Source: Planctomycetota bacterium
GTDB lineage: Bacteria > Planctomycetota > UBA1135 > UBA2386
Direction: 5' to 3'
DNA length: 64,000 nt
Assembly: GCA_016716265.1 (NCBI GenBank)
Contig: JADJWQ010000006.1
Location: 1,639,501-1,703,500 of the forward strand
The position numbers and the translations under genes were made by a program. A model generated the notes under the pieces. That model saw nothing but the letters and a program-made list of their open reading frames with translations. It had not been told where the DNA came from and ran no database searches. Of the stretch, positions 33,940-43,515 are shown piece after piece. Every line of letters starts with the position of its first letter. Position 1 is the stretch's first letter.

Positions 33940-36378
33940 TCAGTGCTGGAACAGGAATTCCTTCGAATTGAGGACGGCCCACAGCATGTCCTCCCAGAAT
34001 GCGCGGGCGTCGTCGCCGGTCGGGACCTCGGCGAGCAGCCGGGCCCGCTCCCCGTCCGTCGGCCGCCGCGCATAGCAGCGCAGGAACAGCTCGTCGAGCA
34101 GCGCCTGCGGCTCGACACCACCGCCGAGCCGCGACGCCAGCCAGCCGTCCTTCGCCGCGATCTTCGCGTCGATCGTGTCGCCGTTGATCAGGTGCAGGAC
34201 CTGATTGAGCGTCGGCTCGCTGCGTCGCTCGCACGCACAGACCGAGTCGCGCTTCGGACGGCCGAACAGCTCGAGGAAACGGCTACCGACGTCACCGCCG
34301 ACCGCCGCGCTCGCGCTCTCGCCCGCTGGCACGCCGCGCAGCTTCGTCGACACGCCGGTCACCGCGGAGATCGCGTCGAGCAGCTGCTCCGCGGCCAGCC
34401 GCCGCGGCACGCGACCGGCCAGCACCTCGGCCGGGAGCGCATCGGGATGCTCGGCCGCCTGGTAGGTGTGCGACAGGCAGATCTCGCGCGCCAGCCCGCG
34501 CAGGTCGAAGCCGCTCGCGGCGAGCCGCCGACCGAGCCAGCGATGGAGCTCGGGGTGCGACGGCGGATTGCTGACGCGCACGTCGTCCACCGGCTCGACG
34601 ATCCCACGGCCGAACAGCCGCGCCCACAATCGATTGGCGACGTTCGCCGCGAACCACGGATTGTCGGGCGACGTCAGCCAGGCCGCGAGCGCCTCGCGCG
34701 GATCCGCGCCGCGCGCGATCTGCGCCGCCTCGCCGCCCAGGAAGCGCGGCTCCGCGACCTGCCCGGTCCGCTCGTTCCGCACCGAGCCGCTGCCCCGGTG
34801 GTAGATGATCGTCTCGTCGGGGTGCTCGCCGCCCTTGCGCGTGACCTGACCGAAGAACGCCGCGAAGCCGTAGTAGTCGTCCATCCGCCAGCGCTCGAAC
34901 GGATGATCGTGGCATTGTGCGCATTGCAGCCGGATGCCGAGAAAGGTCTGGGCCGTGTTCTCGGCGAGCACCTTGGGATCCTGCGCCGCCACGTAGAAGC
35001 TCGCCGGCGGCTCCGCGAAGCTGGACCCCGAGGCGGTCAGCATCCGCCGCACCAGCTCGTCGAACGGAACGCCGTCGGCCAGCGACTCGCGCAGCCACCG
35101 CGTCCACAGGTAGGCCCCCTTGTCCTCGAGGCGGTCGCGCTCGATGCGCAGCACGTCCTCCCATTGCGCGGCGGTCAGCGCCGCGAACTCCGGGCCTGCC
35201 AGCAGCAGGTCGATCAGGTGCTCGCGCTTGTCCGGATCGCGTTCGGCGACGAAGCCCTCGACCTCGGCGACCGCCGGCAGGCGACCGGCGAGGTCGAGAT
35301 ACACGCGCCGCACGAACGTCTGGTCGTCGCAGAGCGGCGCCGGCCGCAGCCGCAGCTTGCGCAGCTTCGCGAACGCCAGCTCGTCGATCTCGTTGACCGG
35401 TGCGACGCCGAGGTCGTCGATCGCCACCGCGTCGGCCGGCAGCACGATCACCGGCGTGACCTCCGCGAACGGTCCGAAGCGCGCCATCACGTGCGCCTCG
35501 CCGCGCTGTGCTCCGGCCACCACGCGGCCGTCGACGTCGACGGCCACCGTCGGCTCGCTGCTCGTCGACAGGATCGCGAGGCGCGTGACGTCGCGCGAGC
35601 TGCCGTCGGCGTAGCGGGCCGTGACCAGCACGCGCGCCGGTGTGCCGGCGCCCTGCAGCACGAGCTCCGGCGGCGCCAGCTCGATCGACGTCAGCTCCGG
35701 CGCGGCGTCGCCGTCGTCCGCCGCACCCTCCGCGATCCACGCGCGCAGGATCGAGTGCAGCGGGTCGCCGGTCGCGAACCGCACGCCACCCTTGTGCCGC
35801 ACCTCGCCGAGCGGCTTCAGCAGCGCGAGGCTCGCATCGGGATCCGCGCAGTCGATCCGCCGTCCGCACAGGTCGCGCGTCAATGCGACGAAGTCGCGGT
35901 CGGGAGCGAAGCCGAACAGCGACAGCCCGAAGCCGTTCTTGCCGGCCTTCGCGCCGTGGCACGACCCCGCATTGCAGCCGGCGCGCATCAGCACCGGCAT
36001 CACGTCGTTACGGAAGCTGACCGGCGGACGCGCGAGCGGGTCGCGCACCTCGATCTCCGCCGCGGCGACGCCACCGCTCCACCGTGCCTCGAGCGTCAGG
36101 CGCCCAGGCCGGATCCCGCGCACGACGTCGCCGTCGAGCGTCAGCATGCCGGGCTCGCTCGGCGCGAATTCGGCCTCGGCGGTGACGTCGCGCGTCACGC
36201 CGTCCACCGCGGTGAACACGACCGCGACGCGCTGCGCGTCGACCGCGGAGTCGAGCGTGAAGCGGCTCGGATACAGCGCGAGGCGACCCTCCTGCGCCGC
36301 GCACGGCGCGGCCGCACCCAGCAGCGCCAGAGCCGACAGCAGCGCGGCTCCGCGACCGAACGACACACGCGGGCTCAT
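33940..36378 (-). CDS. DUF1549/DUF1553 cytochrome-like exported protein
   Basis: An 812-residue exported protein with signal peptide MSPRVSFGRGAALLSALALL. It has an N-terminal Ig-like (BIG2-type) strand region, a PSCyt1-like region with the unusual spacing GCNAGSCHGAKAG (Cys-x4-Cys-His rather than Cys-x2-Cys-His), a second Ig-like segment, then DUF1549 (around VRRVYLDLAGRLP) and DUF1553 (AAWLTSPDNPWFAANVANRL). A normal CxxCH occurs in LQCAQCHDHPFERW. The DUF1549/DUF1553 pair is a hallmark of Planctomycetota and some Verrucomicrobiota. The ATG at 36378 overlaps the preceding stop by 4 bp. It is the third gene of the operon. Biochemical function is unknown. Confidence 0.92.
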   Translation of the reverse strand: MSPRVSFGRGAALLSALALLGAAAPCAAQEGRLALYPSRFTLDSAVDAQRVAVVFTAVDGVTRDVTAEAEFAPSEPGMLTLDGDVVRGIRPGRLTLEARWSGGVAAAEIEVRDPLARPPVSFRNDVMPVLMRAGCNAGSCHGAKAGKNGFGLSLFGFAPDRDFVALTRDLCGRRIDCADPDASLALLKPLGEVRHKGGVRFATGDPLHSILRAWIAEGAADDGDAAPELTSIELAPPELVLQGAGTPARVLVTARYADGSSRDVTRLAILSTSSEPTVAVDVDGRVVAGAQRGEAHVMARFGPFAEVTPVIVLPADAVAIDDLGVAPVNEIDELAFAKLRKLRLRPAPLCDDQTFVRRVYLDLAGRLPAVAEVEGFVAERDPDKREHLIDLLLAGPEFAALTAAQWEDVLRIERDRLEDKGAYLWTRWLRESLADGVPFDELVRRMLTASGSSFAEPPASFYVAAQDPKVLAENTAQTFLGIRLQCAQCHDHPFERWRMDDYYGFAAFFGQVTRKGGEHPDETIIYHRGSGSVRNERTGQVAEPRFLGGEAAQIARGADPREALAAWLTSPDNPWFAANVANRLWARLFGRGIVEPVDDVRVSNPPSHPELHRWLGRRLAASGFDLRGLAREICLSHTYQAAEHPDALPAEVLAGRVPRRLAAEQLLDAISAVTGVSTKLRGVPAGESASAAVGGDVGSRFLELFGRPKRDSVCACERRSEPTLNQVLHLINGDTIDAKIAAKDGWLASRLGGGVEPQALLDELFLRCYARRPTDGERARLLAEVPTGDDARAFWEDMLWAVLNSKEFLFQH

Positions 36379-38741
36379 GGCTGTCCTCCGGGTGCGGCCT
36401 CGCCCGCGCCGCGCGCGCGCAGCTCGGGCGGCAGCGGGCGGTCGATGCGAAGCTCGACGCCGCCGAACACGTGGCGGACCTCGCCGCCGTCGACCGGCAC
36501 GCGCACGTCGAGGTACGGCTGGTGGCGCCCGACCGCCGCGTCGGCCGCCACGACCCAGACGCCCTCGATCGCGTCGGCGTCCGGCGCGATCGCCTCGGGC
36601 AGCTCGACCGTCACGCCGCGGGGCAGACGCCCGACCTGCACCCGGTACGGACCGGGCAGCTCCCGCGCGCGCGCGACGGTCAGCTTCAGCGGCAGGCGCT
36701 CACCCTGCTCGCCGCGCGCCGCGGCGGTCGTGATCCGCAGCCACGGCTCGCACACCTCGAGCGGCACGATCGCCGAGCTGACCTCGCGGGTGACCTCGCC
36801 GACCTGCGCCGACGCGACCAGCACGATCGGCCAGGTGCGCACCGCCGCGTCCGAGCGGGCGCTGAGCGACAGCGCGCCCGCGTCGTTGCCGCGACGCTGC
36901 GACGCGGTGCCGGCACCGATCCCCGGCGGCGTCCACAGCATGCGGACCGTGACCGTGCCGTCGAAGCCGTCGTCCCGCTCGATCCGGAAGGGCAGGGCCA
37001 TCGACGCGCCGCGGACGATCGGCGCGGCGAGCGGTGCGAGCTCGATGCGGAACGGGCACGGCTCGCACACCGCGAGCGGCAGCGCGGTCGCCAGCGTCGA
37101 CACGTAGACGGTGTTGCCGTCGGAGCGCAGCAGCGGCAGCTCGTGCACGAAGCGCACGTCGCGCGGCTCGCGCGCGGCATCGCCGCCGGCGGTTGCGGTC
37201 GGCGTCAGCAGCGCACCGCCGAGCGGAGCGTCGACCGCCGCTTCGAACACGACCGGCACGGTGTCCGCGCCCGGCACGAACGCCGGCGCCGCCGCGGCGA
37301 CTCCGCTCGGCACGCCCGCGAAGCCGAGCTCGATGCCCGCGTCGCGCTCCAGCTCGCGCGCCGCGAGGAGCGTGGCGCCGCGGCCACCGCGCGGCACGGC
37401 GACACCGAAGTCCTCCGCCCGGCGCCCGGGCACCGCCTCGAACAGCGTGAACACCGCATCCGGCTGGCCGACGTCGATGCGGTAGCAGAACGTCGGCCCG
37501 CCGCGGCCGAGCTGATCGCGCACCGCGACGACGTAGTCGCCGTCGGCCGGCGCCCGGAACCGCAGCAGGCTGTCGGGACCACCGGAGTCGTCATTGCCGC
37601 CGAGCGTCTTGCCGTCGGCATCCCGGACGTAGACGACCGAGTCCAATGGCGAGCGCAGGTAGCGCGCGAGCGAACGGATCTCGAGGCGCTCGTCCTTCTG
37701 CAATGCGATTTTGAACGCGTCCTCCTCGCCGGGCTCGCCGAGCACGCCGAAGCACGCGACCGGCGGCCGCGGCGCGGGCAGCGCCGCACCGGCCGCATCG
37801 GTCTGCCCCTCGAAGCGCAGCGTCGCCGGCAGCGGGAGCCAGGGCAGCCCGGTCGGCGGCGTGCGCGGCTCACCACCGTCCGGCGCGAGTCGTGGGAACG
37901 CGAGGCCTGGCCCGAACCGCTCGGCGAGTTGGAGGGCCCCTTCGTAGGTGCGCCCATCGGCCTCGATCAGCCGCACGGGCAACGCGCCGTCGACGGGCTC
38001 GGCGGCGGTCGGGACGGCGCCGACCGGTCGCGGGAACGTGCCGACGTGCAGCCGGTACCACGACGTCGACGAGCCGCGCCAGGCCACGTCGCGCAGCGAC
38101 ACGCGCGCGCGGGTGGTCGCCTCGAACGTCCATACCAGCAGCGGATCGAGCTTGCCGAACGCGGCGTCGTCGGCGCGCGCGAGCCGCCGGCCGTCGCCGT
38201 CGAACAGCTCCAGCTCGACGTCGAAGTCGGTGTCGCCGAGCCGCACTGCCTCGACCTCGAACACGACGCGCTCGCCGGCCTGGACGTCGACCGCGTACCA
38301 GTCGATGTCGTCGGCGAGCAATCGCCCTTCGACCGTGTGCTCGAGCGGCACGAGCTGCGCTTCGGCGAAGCCGCCGGGCCCATCGTCCTCCTCGATCACC
38401 GGCAGCGGCCCGACGTGGAACGCGTGGGCACGGCTCAGCCCCGCCGCGGTGCACAGCAGCAACGGGTGCGGCCCGAGCGGGCAGTCGGGCGGGATCCGCA
38501 CGCGGAGCCGCACACGGTCGGTACGCCCCTCGACCGGCTCGACGGCGACCAGCTCGAGGCCGTCGCGCAATGCCAGCATGCCGACGGTGTCGTTCAGCGC
38601 CCGTCCGTAGGCCGTCAGCAGGACCTCCTGGCCGGGCTGGCCGCCGCGCGGCAGCAGCAGATCGACCCGCTGCGCGTGCGCCGGCAGTGCGCCGAGCACC
38701 GCGGCGAGCGCGGCCCGGGCGACCGCCCGCGCCGCGGTCAC
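36375..38741 (-). CDS. Exported protein with PPC-type domains
   Basis: A 788-residue exported protein. The GTG at 38741 overlaps the DUF1501 stop by 4 bp (GTGA) and gives a signal sequence (VTAARAVARAALAAVLGALP, cleavage near AHAQ). Two bacterial pre-peptidase C-terminal (PPC) type domains can be seen: one with DIDWYAVDVQAGERVVFEVE and DFDVELELFDGDGRRLARAD, the other with EEDAFKIALQKDERLEIRSL and DYVVAVRDQLGRGGP. The C-terminal 300 residues are beta-rich with no motif recognised. Proteins of this type regularly sit between DUF1501 and DUF1549/DUF1553 genes in planctomycetes. It is probably a periplasmic or surface binding component; no enzyme motif is present. Confidence 0.85.
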   Translation of the reverse strand: MTAARAVARAALAAVLGALPAHAQRVDLLLPRGGQPGQEVLLTAYGRALNDTVGMLALRDGLELVAVEPVEGRTDRVRLRVRIPPDCPLGPHPLLLCTAAGLSRAHAFHVGPLPVIEEDDGPGGFAEAQLVPLEHTVEGRLLADDIDWYAVDVQAGERVVFEVEAVRLGDTDFDVELELFDGDGRRLARADDAAFGKLDPLLVWTFEATTRARVSLRDVAWRGSSTSWYRLHVGTFPRPVGAVPTAAEPVDGALPVRLIEADGRTYEGALQLAERFGPGLAFPRLAPDGGEPRTPPTGLPWLPLPATLRFEGQTDAAGAALPAPRPPVACFGVLGEPGEEDAFKIALQKDERLEIRSLARYLRSPLDSVVYVRDADGKTLGGNDDSGGPDSLLRFRAPADGDYVVAVRDQLGRGGPTFCYRIDVGQPDAVFTLFEAVPGRRAEDFGVAVPRGGRGATLLAARELERDAGIELGFAGVPSGVAAAAPAFVPGADTVPVVFEAAVDAPLGGALLTPTATAGGDAAREPRDVRFVHELPLLRSDGNTVYVSTLATALPLAVCEPCPFRIELAPLAAPIVRGASMALPFRIERDDGFDGTVTVRMLWTPPGIGAGTASQRRGNDAGALSLSARSDAAVRTWPIVLVASAQVGEVTREVSSAIVPLEVCEPWLRITTAAARGEQGERLPLKLTVARARELPGPYRVQVGRLPRGVTVELPEAIAPDADAIEGVWVVAADAAVGRHQPYLDVRVPVDGGEVRHVFGGVELRIDRPLPPELRARGAGEAAPGGQP

Positions 38742-40090
38742 GCGAGCACCTCCGTCAGCAGCCGCCCGCCACGCACGATGTCGATCGGCCGGTCGCCGGG
38801 GCTCAGCAGCCGCTTGGTCGGATCGATGCCGAGCAGCTCGAACATCGTCGCTGCGAGGTCCGCAGGCGCGACCGCATCGAGCGCCGGCTCCGCCCCGCTC
38901 GCGTCGGACGCACCGACCACGAGGCCGCGCCGCAGGCCACCGCCGGCGGCGAGCACGGTGAACACCCGCGGCCAATGGTCGCGGCCGCGCGTGGCATTGA
39001 TGCGCGGCGTGCGACCGAACTCGCTCGTCAGCAGCACGAGCGTCGAGTCCAGCAGGCCGCGCTCGTCGAGATCCTCGATCAATGCCGCGAAGGCCTGGTC
39101 GACCGGCGGCATGCGCGCGCGCAGATTGCGGTCGACCTCGTCGTGGTGGTCGTAGCCGCCGTCGACGACGGTCACGTAGCGCACGCCGGCCGCGACGAGC
39201 CGCCGCGCGAGCAGGAGCCGCTGCCCCATCGCCGTCATGCCGTAGCGGTCGCGCGTCGCCTGCTCCTCGCCGCCGATGCGGAACGCCTCGCGCGCGGCCT
39301 CGGACCCTATCAGGTCGAAGGCCTGCTGGTAGAAGGCCCGCGTCGCCTCGATCGCGTCGGCGCGGCCGACGAACTCGCCGCCGTCGCCCGCGGCACGTCG
39401 ATCGAGCTCGTCGACGAGGCGGCGGCGCCGCGACGCGCGCGCCGCGTCGACGCTCTTCGGTGCCTCCAGGTCGCGCACCTCGAAGCCGCGTGTCGCGGGC
39501 TCGCCACCGAGGCTGAACGGTCCGAATGCCGAGCTCAGATAGCCGGTGCCGAGCTCCGGGGTCCGCGCGTCGGGGATGCAGACGTACGGCGGCAGGTCGT
39601 TCCGCAGCCCGAGCTCGTGGCTGACGATCGCGCCGTAGCTCGGGTAGGCGACCGCCGGGCTCGGCTGGTAGCCGGTCAGCATCGTGTGCGTGCCGCGGCT
39701 GTGGTCGGCCTCGGTGTGCGTGACGCCGCGGAACACGACGAGGCGGTCGGCCACCCGCGCCGTCTTCGCGCACAGCTCGGTGAACTGCAGGTCCGCGACC
39801 GCCGTGTCGACCGCGCGGAGCGAGCCGCGGATCTCGACCGGCGCGTCGGGCTTCGGGTCGAAGGTGTCGAGGTGGCTCAGGCCGCCCTGCAGGAACAGGT
39901 GGATCACGGCACGGGCGCGCGGCTCGGGATCGGTTCGCGCGGCGCACGCGCGCGCCAGCGGCTGCCCGAGCCGGAGTCCGCCGACCCACAGGCCTCCCCC
40001 CGCAGCGCAGGCGAGACCGCGGGCGATCAGGTCACGACGTGAGAGAGCGACGCCGTCGACAGGCGGCGTCCTGGGGTCCGGATACGGCAT
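38738..40090 (-). CDS. DUF1501 (sulfatase-fold) Tat-exported protein
   Basis: A 450-residue DUF1501 protein. The start at 40090 precedes a twin-arginine signal, SRRDLIARGLACAAGGGL. Family motifs are VIHLFLQGGLSHLDTFDPKP, the central TMLTGYQPSPA, and the C-terminal LVLLTSEFGRTPRINATRGR-like segment followed by DHWPRVFTVLAAGGGLRRG. DUF1501 belongs to the alkaline phosphatase/sulfatase superfamily but lacks the formylglycine motif, and its reaction is unknown. It is the first gene of a four-gene operon with coupled starts. The promoter should lie in the 129-bp gap to the divergent gene at 40220. Confidence 0.92.
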   Translation of the reverse strand: MPYPDPRTPPVDGVALSRRDLIARGLACAAGGGLWVGGLRLGQPLARACAARTDPEPRARAVIHLFLQGGLSHLDTFDPKPDAPVEIRGSLRAVDTAVADLQFTELCAKTARVADRLVVFRGVTHTEADHSRGTHTMLTGYQPSPAVAYPSYGAIVSHELGLRNDLPPYVCIPDARTPELGTGYLSSAFGPFSLGGEPATRGFEVRDLEAPKSVDAARASRRRRLVDELDRRAAGDGGEFVGRADAIEATRAFYQQAFDLIGSEAAREAFRIGGEEQATRDRYGMTAMGQRLLLARRLVAAGVRYVTVVDGGYDHHDEVDRNLRARMPPVDQAFAALIEDLDERGLLDSTLVLLTSEFGRTPRINATRGRDHWPRVFTVLAAGGGLRRGLVVGASDASGAEPALDAVAPADLAATMFELLGIDPTKRLLSPGDRPIDIVRGGRLLTEVLA

Positions 40091-40219
40091 GGCGGCTCGG
40101 GTACGGACGAGACGAGAGCGGCGGCATCGTAGCGCGCCGACCCGGCGTGCCGCACCCCGGGGTCGCCCGGTCGCGGATCGGAATCGGATCCGATGCGGCC
40201 GCGCGGATAGGCTCCGGGG

Positions 40220-40600
40220 ATGCAACCGGATGCGGATCCCGGGTCGCTGCGGCGACGGATCGGCGCGATGTCGGCGCTCGACCGCCGCGTGCTCGGCGCG
40301 GTGACGTTGCTGATGATGGTCGAGCCGCAGCAGATCCGCGATCGCGAGTGGCTCGCGGAGCGCTTCGTACAGGTCGCCATCTTCGCGCACGGCTTCGATC
40401 CCGACTCACCCCCCGACGCCGACGTCCGCACGATCCAGGACTTCGCGCGGGCGCGCATGGACCCGATCCTGACCACCGCGCTCGGGCTGTTCGTCCGCAT
40501 CGCCGAGGACCTGCAGCAGCGCTCGACGCCGTACGGCATGGACGACGCGAAGGGGATCCTCGCGAGCTACGTCGGCGACCTCGACGCGCCACCGGCCTGA
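40220..40600 (+). CDS. Small hypothetical protein
   Basis: A 126-residue protein that I do not recognise. It is predominantly helical and acidic (DRRVLGAVTLLMMVEPQQIR, FARARMDPILTTALGLFVRI), has no signal peptide, no transmembrane segment and no cysteines. A purine-rich GGGG directly upstream of the ATG may serve as ribosome-binding site. Codon use, with GC-rich third positions and a balanced amino acid composition, supports real coding, unlike the surrounding frames. It is divergent from the DUF1501 operon and followed by about 790 bp without a clear gene. Confidence 0.6.
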   Translation: MQPDADPGSLRRRIGAMSALDRRVLGAVTLLMMVEPQQIRDREWLAERFVQVAIFAHGFDPDSPPDADVRTIQDFARARMDPILTTALGLFVRIAEDLQQRSTPYGMDDAKGILASYVGDLDAPPA

Positions 40601-41393
40601 GCCGGGTCGCGCCTCTACCAGCGGGGCGGTCGCGCCGCGCCGGCCGGCAGACCCAGCCGCGCGACTCCGGGACGCGATCGCCCAGGCCGTCGCGGAATGC
40701 GATGCGCGGATCGTCCACCGCCGGCGTCGGGCCTGGGTCTCGGTCGCGTCCGGTGTGCAGGTCGTGACCGCCAGCCTGCCTGCAGCCACGAGGCTGAGTG
40801 GCGCGGCGCGCGAGACCATCGCGGCGACGACGCCGTCCGGAGATCGGGGCGCCGTATCACGCGCTGCAGCCGCACCTGGCGACGATTCTCGACCAGACCG
40901 GGACAGTCTGCGATGCGTGCACACCGTCGATTCCCGGCCTTGTGTGCCGCGATTCGGAGGACGCCTGCGCTGCGCCCGGTCAGCGGCCGGGGTCGCCAGT
41001 CGCTTCGTGACCGGGGTCAGCCGCGGGATGACGATTGTGGACTGCCACTCTCGAGAGCGGACGCAGCGCACTGGATGCCTGTCAGGCCGCTGCCGTCCAG
41101 GGTCGGATCGCCTCCTGTGGACACGCATCTCGCACGCCGCGACGGTACGCGATCGACCGGTTCCCCCGTGCACTCACCGCCCTCGCCTGCGCACGGGCCG
41201 GCCCCCCGTGCGACCCTCCATCTGCCTCGATCCATGCGACGTGGATGACCTCGTACGATGCGCGGCACAATAAAGGTCCGGTCCCGCGGTGGTCCGTTCC
41301 GACGCCGGAACGCGAAGTCACACCGTGCGCGATTCGTCGGCGCACTGCTCGTATGATCCGGAGCTGTCCCAATCGTCACCCCCGGAGACGAAC
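40601..41393. other. Gene-poor stretch
   Basis: No convincing gene is seen on either strand. A short frame from about 40660 has protein-like helical composition (RLRDAIAQAVAECDARIVHR) but breaks soon afterwards, so it may be the remains of an unknown gene. A GGAG ribosome-binding site for the oxidoreductase at 41394 lies at 41384-41387. Confidence 0.4.
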
Positions 41394-42749
41394 GTGCACA
41401 GAACGACCCGTCGCCAGTTCCTCGCATCCACCGCCGTCGCCGGCGGTGCTCTGGCCCTCCCTTCCTTCGCCGTCGGCAGGTCCGGCAGGTTCGGCAGGGA
41501 CAAGATCCGCGTCGCTGTCGTAGGCGTCGGTGGCATGGGCGGCTACGCCGTCCGCGAGGCCGCCAAGGAGGTCCTCGTCGCCTTCTGCGACGTCGACGAC
41601 ACGCGCGCCGCACGGCACTACGAGAACCACCCCGACGTGCCGCGCTTCAAGGACTTCCGCGTGATGCTCGACAAGCTGGGCGAGCAGATCGATGCGGTGT
41701 CGATCTCGACCCCGGATCACACCCACTTCGCCGCGACGATGGCGGCGATGGAGCGCGGCAAGCACGTGTTCGTGCAGAAGCCGTTGGCGCACAACATCTG
41801 GGAGCTGCGCACGCTCCGGAAGGCCGCGCGGCACTACAAGGTGATCACGCAGATGGGCAACCAGGGCCACACCTTCGAGGGCATGCGCCGCATCAAGGAG
41901 TGGGTCGACGCCGGCGTGTTGGGTCACGTGCGCGAGGTGATCGCCTACACCAACCGTCCCTGCGCGCCGTGGTTCATCGCGCCGCAGGAGTTCCCGATCG
42001 CCACGAGCGAGCCGCCGGCCACGCTCGACTGGGATCTGTGGCAGGGTCCCGTCGCACAGCGTGACTACAGCCCCGAATACGTGCCGACGAAGTGGCGCTC
42101 CTGGTGGGACTACGGCTGCGGCGCGCTCGGCGACATCGGCTGTCATACCTTCGATGCGCCGTTCTACACCCTGGACCTCGGCGCGCCCTCCAAGGTGGAG
42201 ATCGTGCGCACCAAGCCGCCGGGGCCGGGCTTCATCCCCATGTCCTCGCTGGTCACCTACCACTTCCCGGCGCGCGGCGCGCGACCGGCGGTGCGCATGC
42301 GGTGGTACGAGGGCAGCCTCGAGGTGCCGCTGCCGGAGCGCTGGGATCCGCAGGTGAAGCCCAACGACGAGGGCGGTCTGTTCATGATCGGTGACCAGGA
42401 GACGCTGTACCACCCCGGTATGCGCCCGGACGAGCCGACCATCGTCCCGGCCAGCCGCTTTGCGGCCCTGAAGGACGACCTCGACAGGATCGAGAAGCTG
42501 CCGTCCGTCGGCGATGGCCCCATCGACGAGTGGTACCGTGCGATCCGCGGCGAGGGCCCGATGCCGGGCTCCAACTTCGACTACGCCGCGCCGCTGACCG
42601 AGATGGTCCTGCTCGGCGCACTGGCCCAGCGCACCGGCAAGACGATCGAGTGGGACGCCGAGAACATGACGGTGAAGGGGCAGCCGGAGCTCGATCCGCT
42701 GATCAAGGAGCCGGCCCGCGAAGGCTGGCGCTACGGCGAGACGCTGTAG
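41394..42749 (+). CDS. Gfo/Idh/MocA-family oxidoreductase, Tat-exported
   Basis: A 451-residue NAD(P)-dependent oxidoreductase. The start is a GTG at 41394, supported by a GGAG six bases upstream and by the twin-arginine signal RTTRRQFLASTAVAGGALAL that follows immediately. The Rossmann motif is VAVVGVGGMGGYAVRE and the family EKP-like motif appears as VFVQKPLAHNIWELR. The second domain matches the planctomycete form of the family (WWDYGCGALGDIGCHTFDAP). Family members oxidise or reduce sugars and cyclitols, and exported Tat-dependent versions are common in Planctomycetota, where they may act on surface or environmental carbohydrates. It stands alone with gene-poor DNA on both sides. Confidence 0.92.
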   Translation: MHRTTRRQFLASTAVAGGALALPSFAVGRSGRFGRDKIRVAVVGVGGMGGYAVREAAKEVLVAFCDVDDTRAARHYENHPDVPRFKDFRVMLDKLGEQIDAVSISTPDHTHFAATMAAMERGKHVFVQKPLAHNIWELRTLRKAARHYKVITQMGNQGHTFEGMRRIKEWVDAGVLGHVREVIAYTNRPCAPWFIAPQEFPIATSEPPATLDWDLWQGPVAQRDYSPEYVPTKWRSWWDYGCGALGDIGCHTFDAPFYTLDLGAPSKVEIVRTKPPGPGFIPMSSLVTYHFPARGARPAVRMRWYEGSLEVPLPERWDPQVKPNDEGGLFMIGDQETLYHPGMRPDEPTIVPASRFAALKDDLDRIEKLPSVGDGPIDEWYRAIRGEGPMPGSNFDYAAPLTEMVLLGALAQRTGKTIEWDAENMTVKGQPELDPLIKEPAREGWRYGETL

Positions 42750-43515
42750 CGCGTCAGGTCCGGGGATCCGGCCGCCCTCGATCGGGGCCACCAGTCGCTC
42801 TCGCCGGGGAGACCGACGAGTCGAGACGGCGGTGCGCGGGCCGTGCAGCGGCCGCAGCCTGTCCGACACGGTCGGCAGCTCCTCGAGGTGGGCAGGGTCG
42901 GCGTGATACGGATTGCCGACGAACGCCTCCGACGGGGTCCTGACACCAACGCAGACGCTCTGGCACCCCGCGCAGGTCGCCGATGACCCGTCGAATTCCC
43001 TACACGGAGCGCCTCATGCCGTCGTCCGAGCGTCCGTGCATCGACCGGCTGCATCCGTTCAGAAGCCCGTGACCAGGTCCGAGGTCCGCTATCGCGCCGA
43101 CGCTTCGACAATGAGCTCGCGCTGCTCAGCCGGCGGAGTCGGCGACGTCGTCGCTCGTGAGCGCCGCGTCGACCACACGGCCGAGCAGATCGCACCGCAC
43201 GGTCAGGGTCGCCGCGGAAGAAGCGCACGTCGACGATCGATCGCGGCCGTGGATGGCACCTTCGGTCTGCCCACCGCAGCCTTTGTGCGACCCGACCGGT
43301 GTGCACCGCGCTGCGGCACTTCCGGCATCGGGGGCACCAGCGGTGTGCGAATGACGTCGGCCGATGCGCCGGCGCCGACGGGCTCGGGACGATCGAGCGC
43401 CCCGGGCTCTGCCGCTCACCAGACCGCAGGACGCTCGTCACCTCCAACCGGAGCCTCGGTCCGCTCGCGCTGCCGGAACGGAACGCCCGCCGCGCTCGCG
43501 CGACGGGTCGTCGGG
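42750..43515. other. Gene-poor stretch with possible gene debris
   Basis: No intact gene is seen. On the minus strand near 42840-42940 a short piece reads EAFVGNPYHADPAHLEELP, and near 43300-43340 another reads WCPRCRKC; both look like fragments of former proteins but cannot be assigned to a family. A short segment around 43400-43425 resembles the sequence following the dispersed repeat at 7350, but the match is too short to call. Confidence 0.35.

Noticed and set aside
38738..40390. Extended start for the DUF1501 gene at 40390
   Set aside because: The extra 100 codons lack protein character and would hide the twin-arginine signal; the ATG at 40090 fits the family.
43126..43419. Possible zinc-ribbon protein around CPRCRKC
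   Set aside because: Only one short Cys-rich piece is present, with no partner cysteines or surrounding domain in any frame.
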